Below the pieces are notes generated by a model. That model did not search any database. It saw nothing but the letters and a program-made list of their open reading frames with translations, and was not told the origin of the DNA. Positions 23,703-33,537 of a stretch of 64,000 bases of DNA are shown here, piece by piece. How positions within the stretch are numbered: position 1 is the stretch's first letter; every line of letters begins with the position of its first letter. This DNA comes from an uncultured Bacteroidales bacterium (GTDB taxonomy: Bacteria; Bacteroidota; Bacteroidia; Bacteroidales; UBA932), in the NCBI GenBank assembly GCA_944326265.1, contig CALVDE010000003.1, positions 1 to 64,000 on the forward strand, in the 5' to 3' direction. The translations under genes and the position numbers were made by a program.

Positions 23703-24938
23703 ATGGCCAGGATATCCACACTTCGACCGGACGGGGGCATACCGGGCTCCACCCTGCTGATGATGTCGGCAGTGGCCGGCCTGACCGTGGCCAATCTCTA
23801 CTACAACCAGCCGCTGCTCGAGGACATCCGCACCGACCTGGCCTGCAGCGGAGCCCTCGCCAACCTCATCACCGTGGTCACCCAGGCCGGCTACGCCCTC
23901 GGCCTGCTGCTCATCGTCCCCATGGCCGACATGTGGTCCAGGCGCAGGATAGTACTGACCATTATGAGCATAGCCGCTCTTATGTCGGCAGCCATAGCCG
24001 TCTCGCACAGCATCTGGACCGTACTGGCGGCCTCGCTCGGTCTCGGAGTATGCTCGGTCATCCCTCAGATATTCATCCCGATAGCCGGCCAGTTCTCCAA
24101 GCCGGAGCACAAGTCCCGCGACATGGGCTACATCCTCTCGGGCCTGCTCACCGGCATCCTCGGTGCCCGGGTCATCAGCGGCTATGTAGGCCAATGGGCA
24201 GGATGGCGCACGATGTTCATAGCGGCAGCCGTCCTGATGCTGCTCTGCCTGGCCATCACCCTGAGGATGCTGCCCCGGATGCCGGGTACTTTCAGCGGCA
24301 CATACGGAAGCCTGATCAAAAGTGTCTGGAAAATATTCGTTACCCATCCCAGAATGCGCCTTTACGCCCTCAGAGGTGCCTGCACCTTCGGCAGCATGAT
24401 GAGTATCTGGGCCTGCATGGCCTTCCATCTTGCCGGAGAGCCTTTCCACGCCGGCAGCCGCACCGTCGGTCTGCTCGGACTCTGCGGAGTGGTCGGTGCC
24501 ATAGCTGCCAGCGGTATTGGCAGATATGTCCCGCGCCTCGGTATCAGACGGATGACCGCCATCGGGGCCATCCTCCAACTTGTGGCCTGGACCTCCGCTG
24601 CCACCCTCGGCCACACATACACCGGCATCATCACCGGCATCATCACCGCCATCATCCTCCTCGAGCTCGGCGCCCAGTTCATGCAGCTGAGCAACCAGAG
24701 CGGCTGCCTGCAGGCCGTTCCGGACGCCTCGAACCGGGCCAACACCATCTTCATGACCTCCCTCTTCCTCGGCGGCAGCCTCGCTACATTGCTTTCCGGT
24801 ATCGGATGGAGGCTCAGCGGATGGCAAGGAGTCTGCCTTACAGGAGCGTTTTTTGCGGTTGTTCCGTTGCTCACTGTCCTTAAACTGCGTATATTTGTCA
24901 TTAAAAATCAAGACAATGAGGAAAATAGTGCTTCATAA
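23703..24938 (+). CDS. Major facilitator superfamily transporter
   Basis: 411 residues with about 12 hydrophobic segments. The MFS signature between segments 2 and 3 is visible (VPMADMWSRRRIVL), and the segment-1 motif ANLYYNQPLLEDI is typical of a YitG/YfcJ-like group of multidrug or sugar efflux permeases. A repeat of loop 2-3 in the second half is weak (GRYVPRLGIRRMT). Substrate unknown. The last 23 bases overlap the start of the next gene. Confidence 0.9.
   Translation: MARISTLRPDGGIPGSTLLMMSAVAGLTVANLYYNQPLLEDIRTDLACSGALANLITVVTQAGYALGLLLIVPMADMWSRRRIVLTIMSIAALMSAAIAVSHSIWTVLAASLGLGVCSVIPQIFIPIAGQFSKPEHKSRDMGYILSGLLTGILGARVISGYVGQWAGWRTMFIAAAVLMLLCLAITLRMLPRMPGTFSGTYGSLIKSVWKIFVTHPRMRLYALRGACTFGSMMSIWACMAFHLAGEPFHAGSRTVGLLGLCGVVGAIAASGIGRYVPRLGIRRMTAIGAILQLVAWTSAATLGHTYTGIITGIITAIILLELGAQFMQLSNQSGCLQAVPDASNRANTIFMTSLFLGGSLATLLSGIGWRLSGWQGVCLTGAFFAVVPLLTVLKLRIFVIKNQDNEENSAS
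24867..24897 (+). promoter_or_regulatory. Promoter inside the end of the MFS gene
   Basis: TTG (24867-24869), 20 bases, TATATTTG (24890-24897), then 18 bases to the ATG at 24916. It lets the small downstream gene be transcribed on its own. Confidence 0.55.
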
Positions 24939-25332
24939 CAATACCCTCGTATACTCCGATGACGACTTGGAATACCACTGGGCTTCTATCTACACAGGAT
25001 TTGACGAGAATATGAACTTTATCATAGCACTGAACGAGACCTTCGACAACTATGATCACTACGAGGAAATCCATCACATAGAAAGGAAAGGGAAGCGGTA
25101 TGAGGAGATATACACCTACGCGGAACTGGACAGGGACAACACAGCCATACTGTGTCAGGTGCTCGGCACCTCTCTTCTCAACCTGTCGGATGCCGTTTAC
25201 GATGAATTCAACGATCCGTATCCCAGTTATACACCGTCAGCAGTGAAGTCAAAATTCAAGGACATCACTGAGTATCTGGTAGATATCGGCTGTAAATTTA
25301 TCGTAAAGGTCGAAACCGCTCACCACGGCTGA
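24916..25332 (+). CDS. Hypothetical small acidic protein
   Basis: 138 residues from ATG 24916 (MRKIVLHNNTLVYSDDD). Acidic, aromatic-rich (YHWASIYTGFDENMNF, FDNYDHYEEIHHIERKGKRYEE), no signal or membrane segment. No family recognised. An upstream in-frame extension lies inside the MFS gene and is rejected because of the dedicated promoter. Confidence 0.65.
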   Translation: MRKIVLHNNTLVYSDDDLEYHWASIYTGFDENMNFIIALNETFDNYDHYEEIHHIERKGKRYEEIYTYAELDRDNTAILCQVLGTSLLNLSDAVYDEFNDPYPSYTPSAVKSKFKDITEYLVDIGCKFIVKVETAHHG

Positions 25333-25621
25333 CAGTCACGCACTATCCGGACACACATAGCGGACACCGCGCTACAACGCATTTTGCAGAATATTTTTTA
25401 AAAACAGATTTTTCTCATCAGCCCTCTGTATGCTGAAACCCCCGTCCCTCTCTGTGAGGCAGCAGGATTGATAATTTTAGAAAATTTTTATTTTTTAAAA
25501 ACATCTCAATCTCAACGATTTGTACAGAAGTGGTTTTTTTGTCTCCCCCAGTATCTCTACTTTTGCACCCGAAAGCCGTCCCTGGCAGAAGACACATTCA
25601 TCAACTTTAAATAACAAAAAA
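25333..25621 (+). promoter_or_regulatory. Leader region of the fimbrial operon
   Basis: 289 bases without a gene. A TACTTTTG box at 25558-25565 fits TAnnTTTG and is followed by a leader of roughly 50 bases before ATG 25622. A TTTG lies 16 bases upstream of it, shorter than usual. The rest is AT-rich; no invertible-promoter inverted repeats were found by eye. Confidence 0.45.
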
Positions 25622-26683
25622 ATGAAAAAAACTGTTTTTAATCACACTGTCGGGGCTTTGTCCCTGCTGACTTTGTCCTTGGGCCTGCTTTCATGCGAAC
25701 CTCAGAAATGTACCGGATGTCCGGAAGAAGGCCTGCCGGCCACACTTACTCTGACTCTCAGCCAGTCCGCCACCAAAAGTACCGTAGCCCCGGCCGATGC
25801 GGAAGATAACCGCATCAACACCATTGATGTATTTATATTCAATGCACCGGAGGAAGGGACACCGGGGTATGGCCAGCTTGACACCTACGGAAGATTCGAG
25901 GAGAATCTGGAGCAAATTGAAATTCAGACGACAACAGGTCCAAAGAAGATCTGTGTGATTGTCAATGCAAAAGCCGGCATGACCGACGGAGTGACATCTC
26001 TCGGGCAGCTCAGGGCCGTCGTCGCCGGACTGAAAGATGAGACATTCGGCAATCTGACAATGTACGGCGAGACAGATTCCGATCTGGACATTAATTCCTC
26101 CGTATCAGTCAGCGTATCCAGATTCATATCCAGGATAGCCATAACCTCCATCAAGACCAGGTTTGCCGGAACACCCTACGAGGGCAGCACGCTGAGCAAC
26201 TGCCGGATATATCTGATTAACGCTCATGCTGACACCAGACTTGACGGACAGGCATCCCAAAGTCCCGCCATACTCAACAAAGGCGCCCTGTCTGCAACGG
26301 ACATGGAAGGACTCTCGCAAGAGGCTCTGATGCTGGACGATCTGACTTCAACCGTCAATGATGCCGGATATACTGCCGCCCACTATCTATACTGCTACCC
26401 CAACGAGACCGATGACCCGGATAACTGTACGATGGCCGTGCTTCAGGCAGACCTGAACGGTTCCACCTACTATTATCCCATACCGGTCAACCAGGAAGGC
26501 TACGGCTACATAGAAGACAACGGGCACTACGGTATCCGAGGCAACACAGTCTATTCCTACAGCATCACTGTCACCAGACCCGGTTCCACAGATCCTGACG
26601 CACCCATAGACACTCAGGCTCTGGCCGTCACCGTGAATGTCGAAGACTGGGACGTAATTCCTGAATTCAACAAGATCTTCTGA
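25622..26683 (+). CDS. FimA/Mfa1-family fimbrial shaft lipoprotein
   Basis: 353 residues from ATG 25622; lipoprotein signal MKKTVFNHTVGALSLLTLSLGLLSC with Cys25. The mature part has the FimA-type transthyretin-like fold features: N-terminal ATLTLTLSQSATKST and NRINTIDVFIFNA, central SVSVSRFISRIAITSIKTRF with the Arg-containing segment that in Porphyromonas is the processing region, and C-terminal ALAVTVNVEDWDVI. Subunits polymerise by strand exchange after lipid-anchored transit. First gene of a three-gene fimbrial operon; the next gene follows after 17 bases. Confidence 0.85.
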   Translation: MKKTVFNHTVGALSLLTLSLGLLSCEPQKCTGCPEEGLPATLTLTLSQSATKSTVAPADAEDNRINTIDVFIFNAPEEGTPGYGQLDTYGRFEENLEQIEIQTTTGPKKICVIVNAKAGMTDGVTSLGQLRAVVAGLKDETFGNLTMYGETDSDLDINSSVSVSVSRFISRIAITSIKTRFAGTPYEGSTLSNCRIYLINAHADTRLDGQASQSPAILNKGALSATDMEGLSQEALMLDDLTSTVNDAGYTAAHYLYCYPNETDDPDNCTMAVLQADLNGSTYYYPIPVNQEGYGYIEDNGHYGIRGNTVYSYSITVTRPGSTDPDAPIDTQALAVTVNVEDWDVIPEFNKIF

Positions 26684-26700
26684 CACCAATCCCTTGCAGA

Positions 26701-27495
26701 ATGAGACGGAGCACCATTATTGCGGCCGTGGTTGCCATGGCCGCCTCCGTTCAGTCTTGCATTCTGGAAGACAGAAGCCATTGTCCTGCATATCTCACCC
26801 TCGATTTCTCATCGACCCCGGCGGAGGTATCTCATATCAATCTGATAATAAAATGTGCTGACGGATCGGTATTCACCGACTCCATATCCTCAGACAGATT
26901 CACATCAGTATATGAGATACCTGTGCCGCGCGGCCGGGCCGGCATAGCCGCATTCGGAAACATCGAATGCATGGAATTCGCCGACGGTTACCGTATTACG
27001 ACCGGAAATGAAGCTGACAACGTATATACCTGTTTCTTTCCGGCCGTCTATGACCGGGACCTCTGTTCGGATTCTGTCAGGCTGCTGAAGAACAACATAG
27101 GCCTGCACATAAGGATAACCGGGGACAGCACGGACAGTCTTTACACTGTAATCACATCCAGCTCTGTCGGTTACGACTTACAAGGTGAGATATTGGAGGG
27201 TGAATACGTGTACACTCCAGAAGCGGCACATCAGACTGAGGGAGAAAGACAGTATCTTGAATTCTTCTGCAGAATCATCCGGCAGAAAAACGATGACCTG
27301 TCAATGTCAGTATACGGTCCGGGCGGAGAGATTCTGAAAGTCCTGCCCCTTTCCTCTTACCTGGATGAGGCTGGAATAGATATGTCCGACGAGGAGCTTG
27401 ATGACCTTTACCTGACACTGGATCTGGCTGAAGCACGCCTTGTCATCAGCCCAATAGACTGGACAGACACTGGAAACATTCAAATATCTATCTGA
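26701..27495 (+). CDS. FimB/Mfa2-family fimbria anchor lipoprotein
   Basis: 264 residues; lipoprotein signal ending in VQSC (Cys20). The start of the mature protein, LEDRSHCPAYLTLDFS, is the hallmark of FimB/Mfa2 family proteins (CPxxLxLDF). Members stay in the outer membrane and fix fimbria length. The C-terminal half (LHIRITGDSTDSLYTVITSSSVGYDLQG) follows the family pattern. 2 bases separate it from the next gene. Confidence 0.87.
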   Translation: MRRSTIIAAVVAMAASVQSCILEDRSHCPAYLTLDFSSTPAEVSHINLIIKCADGSVFTDSISSDRFTSVYEIPVPRGRAGIAAFGNIECMEFADGYRITTGNEADNVYTCFFPAVYDRDLCSDSVRLLKNNIGLHIRITGDSTDSLYTVITSSSVGYDLQGEILEGEYVYTPEAAHQTEGERQYLEFFCRIIRQKNDDLSMSVYGPGGEILKVLPLSSYLDEAGIDMSDEELDDLYLTLDLAEARLVISPIDWTDTGNIQISI

Positions 27496-27497
27496 CT

Positions 27498-30014
27498 ATG
27501 AGACGTATTCTAATATTTTCAGCAGCCGCAGTCCTTAGCCTTGCACAGGGCTGTTCGATGAATGAACAGACCTACATGACGGAAGGACGGAGCGGAGTCA
27601 TTGAGATCAATCTGTATGTACAGGAGCATTCTGTTTCTAAGGCCGTTCCTCAGATAAGCGAGGCAATGGTGCATGACATCAACCTCTTCATGTACGATGA
27701 ATCAGGCGACCTTGAGTGCTTTCTGTACTCCGAGAATCCAGGCTCCATTCTGACACTGGAGGCAGATCCTGATCTCCGGCATTATCTCTACGCCGTAGCC
27801 AATGTAGGAGACATAACTGCCGTGGAGGCCACAAAAAGCCGCCAGGGACTGTTATCCATGATCTGGAGTGCAGACTCACCGGAAGACATCGCTGGAAGAC
27901 AGGGAGAGCTGCCGATGGCAGGCTCGGCTATCCTGGAGCAGAATCCGGAAAGTTTTTCCGTATCACTGCCCCTTCGGAGGCTTCTCGCCAAATTCAGGGT
28001 TATTGTAGACACCTCGGATCTGGATCCGGACGTATCCATGTTCGACATCACACAAGTACGCCTGCGCAATATGAACAGGAATGTCGGATTCTTCAGTCCC
28101 GGGAAAGCACTTTCTGCGGATGATGTGTTCGGGACAGGACTTACGGAAGAAGGTTTCGGACTCGCCGGTATCTATACGGAAGGCGTGGACTTCTACATTC
28201 CTGAAAACGTTCAGGGCGATCTGCTTTCGGGCAACACGGACGAGCGCGCGCATATTCCTCCAGACCCTTACGGAGATCTGTGCACCTACGTTGAGTTCAC
28301 CGTGCGCTACAGAAGCAGCACAAGATACAACAACAATCTAATCTACAGGTACTATCTGCATGACGGAAAGAATATGGACAATTTCGACCTGATGCGCAAC
28401 ACCATGTATACATGCAGGACTGCGTTCACCGGCTCCGGCATCAATGAGGACACCTGGAGAATCGATGTGTCAGGCATGAGGGATCTGGTCACATCTGTCA
28501 GTGTATCTCCCGAAACTGTAACTTTCATGTACGAGGACGAAACCGCGCAGTTTACCGCCGAAGTGCTTCCGGTGACAGCCGAAAGCCGCGAGGTTGGATG
28601 GCGCACTACGGACAGGAATGTCGCCACTGTATCTGATGACGGTCTGGTAAGTGTCGTCGGAGACGGCACTTGCAATATCATCGCCACGGCCAGGGACGGC
28701 AGCGGAAAAGCCGACACATCGGAGGTTATCTCATACATAGAGAGCAAGTTTTTCAAGCTTGTCGAACTGCCTTCAACCGTTTATCCAGGCATAGACGGTC
28801 CGATAACTGTAGAGTATGAATGTTTTCCTGACGGAATACCCGAGATTACAATGAAGAATACATCCCTTGACGAAAGATGCGCCGTGCTGGAAAACGGCGT
28901 AATAACCATCAGTAACCCCGATGGGAAACAAGGTCGTCTGGGAGTATTCAGAGTAACCGGAGAGCTGCACGGTATCGTATCCACTTCGGCATTCACTGTC
29001 AACGGAGGCAATGTTGATATAAGCCGTAATGCCCCCACCTCAATATATGAAGGAGAGTCCGCACAGATTGAATTGCGTATGCGTACTCCGCTTGGGGTAC
29101 AGTACACTTGGTCATCCAGCGACCCGGAAGTGGCTGAGATTACTCCTGACGGCACAGTGACAGGTGTCAGAGCCGGCTCATGCAGGCTTAAAGTCATCAC
29201 ACAGACAGGAGCAAGGGACAGTATGGACTTTACAGTGCTTCCGGCCGTGGTCACATCGCTTGAGGGAGACAACAGGGTCGTCAACACTTTCGGCCTGACA
29301 GAGGAAGGACGCGACTGGTCAGGACTGACAAGAACCCTTCAGATAGAAAAGGTTACCGCACCGGGTCTGGAAACTGTCTGGGAGATACGGGACAGCGACG
29401 GGAATTTGTCCAATGACATCCTGATATCGCCGGACGGCCTGATCAATCCATGCTCATTCACAGCCAACGGAGCCTACACCATAATCTGCTGGGACAAGGA
29501 CCGACGCTTTCACTCAGAACCACTGACCATCGAGGTTTACAATCTCGTCGAGTACGAGGTCGGGCTGGAAGGATACAAGGTCGCCTACACTTCATCACAC
29601 GGTGTTTATATGATTACTTTCTCTACCCGAATTGATCTGGAGTCGTGGAGATCTCTCAATGACTACGAGCGGGAGGTAATCCTCAGATATGACATCATAA
29701 CGTATCCCGACGTATTCAGGCAGCTTAATCACCTGGGCGGCTACGACACCCCTCATATCTTCATCAACACCTATTACTGCGGTAAATGGTATACAGGAGA
29801 AGGCGTACTGGAAGACCTGGAGGGGGGACTAAGCACTTTCGGATACCTTTTGACGGACTATACCGATGAAGAGTCCCCTACGATCGCCGGACATAAGGGC
29901 ACTTATTACAAATTCCCTTCCCCGGAGGACGGCAGCGACAGCCGGAGCTGGTTCTTCATAAAAGAGAAAGAGCACCGGTTCTTCAACAGGGATGAGTACA
30001 TCGGCCTAAAATGA
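27498..30014 (+). CDS. Large fimbrial lipoprotein with DUF4906-like part and two Big_2 domains (tip candidate)
   Basis: 838 residues; lipoprotein signal ending LAQGC (Cys19). Residues 30-330 resemble fimbrillin-type domains of DUF4906 proteins (VSKAVPQISEAMVHDINLFMYDESGD, RLLAKFRVIVD). Residues 333-412 and about 500-578 are bacterial Ig-like Big_2 domains (VTSVSVSPETVTFMYEDETAQF; WSSSDPEVAEITPDGTVTGV). The last 200 residues are unassigned and may form a tip adhesin domain. Third gene of the operon, the place of tip proteins in fim/mfa clusters. It ends with a 9-base convergent overlap with rlmB. Confidence 0.8.
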   Translation: MRRILIFSAAAVLSLAQGCSMNEQTYMTEGRSGVIEINLYVQEHSVSKAVPQISEAMVHDINLFMYDESGDLECFLYSENPGSILTLEADPDLRHYLYAVANVGDITAVEATKSRQGLLSMIWSADSPEDIAGRQGELPMAGSAILEQNPESFSVSLPLRRLLAKFRVIVDTSDLDPDVSMFDITQVRLRNMNRNVGFFSPGKALSADDVFGTGLTEEGFGLAGIYTEGVDFYIPENVQGDLLSGNTDERAHIPPDPYGDLCTYVEFTVRYRSSTRYNNNLIYRYYLHDGKNMDNFDLMRNTMYTCRTAFTGSGINEDTWRIDVSGMRDLVTSVSVSPETVTFMYEDETAQFTAEVLPVTAESREVGWRTTDRNVATVSDDGLVSVVGDGTCNIIATARDGSGKADTSEVISYIESKFFKLVELPSTVYPGIDGPITVEYECFPDGIPEITMKNTSLDERCAVLENGVITISNPDGKQGRLGVFRVTGELHGIVSTSAFTVNGGNVDISRNAPTSIYEGESAQIELRMRTPLGVQYTWSSSDPEVAEITPDGTVTGVRAGSCRLKVITQTGARDSMDFTVLPAVVTSLEGDNRVVNTFGLTEEGRDWSGLTRTLQIEKVTAPGLETVWEIRDSDGNLSNDILISPDGLINPCSFTANGAYTIICWDKDRRFHSEPLTIEVYNLVEYEVGLEGYKVAYTSSHGVYMITFSTRIDLESWRSLNDYEREVILRYDIITYPDVFRQLNHLGGYDTPHIFINTYYCGKWYTGEGVLEDLEGGLSTFGYLLTDYTDEESPTIAGHKGTYYKFPSPEDGSDSRSWFFIKEKEHRFFNRDEYIGLK

Positions 30015-30773
30015 TCTCTGACGGACCGCCTCGAAAAGCATGAGCGAGGCGGCCACGGAGACATTCAGCGAACCGATATCACCGCGCATGGGTATTCTCG
30101 CCATAACGTCACATAATGCCAGTACAGAGTCAGAGATACCCTTGCCTTCGGAGCCCATGACGAAAGCCGTGGGCTTCTTCATATCTACTTCATAGATAAG
30201 TCCGTCGGCCTTTTCAGTAGCAGCTACTATCTGGAATCCTCTCTCTTTCAGATAATAAATCGAAATGCGCAGATTCTTGCACTTGGAGACACCGATGCGC
30301 AGCAAGGCTCCTGCCGAAGCCTTCACTCCATCGGCGTTGATGGCGGCTCCTCCTTTCGCAGGCAGAATGATGCCGCCGGCTCCCGCACATTCGGCACTGC
30401 GGGCCACGGCTCCGAGGTTGCGCACATCGCTCACTCCGTCCAGGAGTACGAAGACCGGTGCGGGGTCTTTCTGGAAGGCCCTATCCACCATTTCCTCCAG
30501 CGGCATGTAGTCTATCTGCGGCAGATACGCAACCACGCCCTGATTCTTTCCACCTCTGAAGCTGGCCAGCCGCTCAGCGGGTACGAACTGGAAGGGGATG
30601 CCCCTGTTGTCCAGTTCAGTAAGAAGCTGACGGAACTGCGGCCCCTCCAGTCCTTGCTTCAGCAGCACTTTTTCTATCTGTCTGCCGGACAGAACGGCCT
30701 CCAGGACAGGGTGCATCCCGTAGAGGTGGTATCCGGTATCTTTTTTCTCTTTATTTTCCATATTGTCTTGCAT
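30006..30773 (-). CDS. rlmB: 23S rRNA (guanosine-2'-O)-methyltransferase RlmB (SpoU family)
   Basis: 255 residues. The SpoU knot motifs are clear: motif 1 LDGVSDVRNLGAVARSAECAG, motif 2 FVMGSEGKGIS, motif 3 IPMRGDIGSLNVSVAASLMLFEA. An N-terminal substrate-binding domain begins with YGMHPVLEAVLSGRQIEKVLL. The family methylates G2251 of 23S rRNA; other SpoU targets cannot be excluded. Met5 (MENKEKK) is an alternative start. 6 bases after the ABC-F gene's promoter-distal end, likely co-transcribed with it. Confidence 0.93.
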   Translation of the reverse strand: MQDNMENKEKKDTGYHLYGMHPVLEAVLSGRQIEKVLLKQGLEGPQFRQLLTELDNRGIPFQFVPAERLASFRGGKNQGVVAYLPQIDYMPLEEMVDRAFQKDPAPVFVLLDGVSDVRNLGAVARSAECAGAGGIILPAKGGAAINADGVKASAGALLRIGVSKCKNLRISIYYLKERGFQIVAATEKADGLIYEVDMKKPTAFVMGSEGKGISDSVLALCDVMARIPMRGDIGSLNVSVAASLMLFEAVRQRSF

Positions 30774-30779
30774 TTATTT

Positions 30780-32735
30780 TCAATTACTTATTTCTATCCA
30801 CTCCTCCATCGTGCGGTCGAGGGTACGTTTCAGCTCCAGATAATCCCTGGTCAGCTTGTCGATGTCGGTATCTGCCGACGGAGCGGCCAGAACCTTCTCC
30901 AGTTCCTTCATCTGGGCCTCGAGATCGGCAATCTTCTTCTCGCAGCTCTCGATGCGTTTCTGCTTGCGGCGCAGTTCCTTCTGCTCCTGGAAGGAGAGAC
31001 TGGATGCCGTGCGGGGCTTGGGAGAGGCCTCTTCTACCGGAGCTTTTTCCTGCTTCTGCGGCTTCGGCTCCGGCTGAGCAGCCCGTTCCAGATCCTGCAG
31101 GGTCTCGATCCTGCGTTTCTCGATGAAGTCCTGCACACCTCCGAGATACTCCTTGACATGGCCGTCGCGGAACTCGTAGACCTTGTCCACCAGCCCGTCG
31201 AGGAAGTCCCTGTCGTGCGACACGATGACCAGTGTCCCGTCATATCGCTGGAGAGCCTGCTTGAGCACGTCTTTGGAGCGGATGTCCATGTGGTTGGTGG
31301 GCTCATCGAGAGCCAGAAGGTTGTAGGGATGGAGGATGAGCTTGGCCATGGCCAGACGGGAACGCTCACCTCCGCTGAGCACGGCCACCTTCTTGTCGAT
31401 GTCCTCCCCGCGGAAGAGGAAGGCACCGAGGATGTCCCGCAGCTTGGTACGGATATCGCCCACGGCCACCTTGTCGAGGGTGTCGTAGACCGTATCGTTC
31501 CTGTCCAGTACGTCCTCCTGGTTCTGGGCGTAGTAGCCCAATGCGACATTGTACCCGAGGGAAGCCGAGCCGGAGATGGGCCGCAGCTCCCCGGTGATGT
31601 ATTTCATCATGGTACTCTTTCCCTCGCCGTTACGCCCGACGAAGGCCACCTTCTCCCCTCTCTCCACGGTCAGGTCTATGTCGGTGAACACCACCTTGGG
31701 GCTGCCCGAGCCGTCGCGGGGAGGATAGCCTCCGGTAAGGGCCTTGGCCTGGAAGACGATCTGTCCGGAGCGGGGAGCGGGCGGGAACTTGACGTGAAGA
31801 GCCGAATTGTCCTCGACGTCTATCTCTATGCGCTCGAGCTTGTCGAGCTGCTTGATGCGGGACTGCACCTGATTGCTCTTGGTGGGCTTGTAGCGGAAAC
31901 GCTCGATGAACTCCTCGGTCTTCTCGATCATCCGCTGCTGGTTCTCATAGGCGGCCCGCTGCTGCTCCATCCGCTCGCGGCGCAGCTCCACGTACCTGGA
32001 GTACGGCACCTTGTAGTCGTAGATGTGTCCCAGAACTATCTCCACAGTACGGGTGGTCACCCGGTCCAGGAAACGGCGGTCGTGGGAGATGAGCACCACC
32101 GAACCCCGGTAGCCGAAGAGGTAGTCCTCCAGCCACTGTATGGACTCGATGTCGAGGTGGTTCGTCGGCTCGTCCAGCAGAAGCACATCGGGCTTTGTCA
32201 GCAGGACCTTGGCCAGTTCCACGCGCATGTTCCAGCCCTGCGAGAATGTGCTGCGCTGCCGTCCCAGCTCACTTTTTTTGAATCCGAGACCGACGAGGGT
32301 CTTTTCGGCCAGCACTGCGGGTGACTCGGACTGTACCATGGCCAGCTTGTCATTGAGCTCATTCAGCTCCTCTATCAGCCGGTGGTAGGCCGGGGACTCG
32401 TAGTCGGTCCTCTCGCCCAGCTCGCGGCTTATCTCCTCCACCCTCTCACCCATGGTGAAATGATCGGCAAAGACGGACATGGCGGCCTCGATGACCGTGG
32501 TGTCCTTGGAGTAACTCATTATCTGGGGCAGATAGCCCACGGTCTGCTCCCTGGGCTTCATGATGGAGCCTGAAGTCGGACGCTCCACACCGGCTATGAG
32601 CTTGAGTATCGTACTCTTGCCCGCACCGTTCTTACCCACTAGGGCTATATGCTCCCCGTCACTGACGTGGAAGCTGATGTCGTCCAGAAGGGTGAAGCCT
32701 CCGAAGGCTACTGTGAGATTATTTATCGATATCAT
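30780..32735 (-). CDS. ABC-F family ATPase (Uup/YheS-like)
   Basis: 651 residues with two ABC domains and no membrane segment. Domain 1: GKNGAGKSTILKLIAG, signature FSQGWNMRVELAK, Walker B VLLLDEPTNHLD. Domain 2: GRNGEGKSTMMKY, LSGGERSRLAMAK, LLALDEPTNHMD. The linker (about 240-300, RRERMEQQRAAYENQQRMIEKTEEFIERF) and the C-terminal coiled coil (about 570-650) fit Uup-like ABC-F proteins that act on ribosomes or branched DNA; length is close to Uup. Its start overlaps the end of tatC by 17 bases. Confidence 0.92.
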   Translation of the reverse strand: MISINNLTVAFGGFTLLDDISFHVSDGEHIALVGKNGAGKSTILKLIAGVERPTSGSIMKPREQTVGYLPQIMSYSKDTTVIEAAMSVFADHFTMGERVEEISRELGERTDYESPAYHRLIEELNELNDKLAMVQSESPAVLAEKTLVGLGFKKSELGRQRSTFSQGWNMRVELAKVLLTKPDVLLLDEPTNHLDIESIQWLEDYLFGYRGSVVLISHDRRFLDRVTTRTVEIVLGHIYDYKVPYSRYVELRRERMEQQRAAYENQQRMIEKTEEFIERFRYKPTKSNQVQSRIKQLDKLERIEIDVEDNSALHVKFPPAPRSGQIVFQAKALTGGYPPRDGSGSPKVVFTDIDLTVERGEKVAFVGRNGEGKSTMMKYITGELRPISGSASLGYNVALGYYAQNQEDVLDRNDTVYDTLDKVAVGDIRTKLRDILGAFLFRGEDIDKKVAVLSGGERSRLAMAKLILHPYNLLALDEPTNHMDIRSKDVLKQALQRYDGTLVIVSHDRDFLDGLVDKVYEFRDGHVKEYLGGVQDFIEKRRIETLQDLERAAQPEPKPQKQEKAPVEEASPKPRTASSLSFQEQKELRRKQKRIESCEKKIADLEAQMKELEKVLAAPSADTDIDKLTRDYLELKRTLDRTMEEWIEISN

Positions 32736-33534
32736 TTCTAACTTCTACTTCTTTCGGTTTGTCTTTACACAGGGTTATGGATACCTCGTAGAGCAGGTAC
32801 AGGGGCAGGGCGACCACTATCATCGTGAAGGCGTCGCCCGAAGGGGTTATGACGGCCGATATGGCCAGGGCGGCCACTATCGCGTACTTGCGGAAACTTC
32901 TCAGCATCCGCCGGTTGATGATTCCTATCCGGGACAGCAGCAGGGCCAGGGCCGGAAGTTCGAATACCACGCCCATAATCAGGTTAAGCTTCAGGAACAT
33001 CCCGATATACGAGAGCAGCGATATCTGGTTGGCCACCGACTCGCTCACCTGGTATGTTCCCAAAAAGCGCAGGGTCAGCGGGAAGACCACCACGTAGCCC
33101 ACCCCTACGCCGATGTAGAACAGCAGGGAGGACAGCCCGAAAGCCGTCTGAGCCGCCCGCTTCTCCCGGTCGTACAGGGCCGGCCTGACAAAGAGCCACA
33201 CCTGATATATCAGAAAAGGCAGGGCTACGATGACCGCCAGCCAGAAGGAGATGCGCACGTGGGTGAAGAACTGAGCGGCCAGGTCGATATTGACCAACTC
33301 CACCCGGAAAGGCTCCAGAGCCCCAAGCCCGAGCAGTCCCAGCAGCCTGTCCATCCACCGGTAGACAAAGAAACCGTCCGTCAGCGGAGCCAGAACCACC
33401 CCGTCGAAGACCGTCTCCTTGCACAGGAAGAACACGACCATCAGGACAATAAGCACAGCAAAGCTGCGGAAGATCACCTTTCGCAGCTCGTCCAGATGTT
33501 CCCAGAAGGTCATTTCTCCCGCCACGGCACCCAT
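32719..33534 (-). CDS. tatC: Sec-independent translocase subunit TatC
   Basis: 271 residues with the N-terminal TatC signature MTFWEHLDELRKVIFRS (binds twin-arginine signals) and six membrane segments, including FWLAVIVALPFLIYQVWLFVRPALYDREKR and the F(x)P/G region VFELPALALLLSRIG. Three bases after tatA. Its substrate set in this window includes the twin-arginine aldo/keto reductase at 41477. Confidence 0.96.
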   Translation of the reverse strand: MGAVAGEMTFWEHLDELRKVIFRSFAVLIVLMVVFFLCKETVFDGVVLAPLTDGFFVYRWMDRLLGLLGLGALEPFRVELVNIDLAAQFFTHVRISFWLAVIVALPFLIYQVWLFVRPALYDREKRAAQTAFGLSSLLFYIGVGVGYVVVFPLTLRFLGTYQVSESVANQISLLSYIGMFLKLNLIMGVVFELPALALLLSRIGIINRRMLRSFRKYAIVAALAISAVITPSGDAFTMIVVALPLYLLYEVSITLCKDKPKEVEVRNDIDK

Positions 33535-33537
33535 CTC

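Noticed and set aside
23661-24911. A 416-residue open frame on the minus strand through the MFS gene
   Set aside because: Composition is low-complexity (Gly/Asp/His/Gln-rich), no family, no start signal; it is the antisense of a convincing membrane transporter.
30654-32324. A 556-residue plus-strand frame opposite the ABC-F gene
   Set aside because: No recognisable domain; explained by high-GC third positions of the ABC-F gene.
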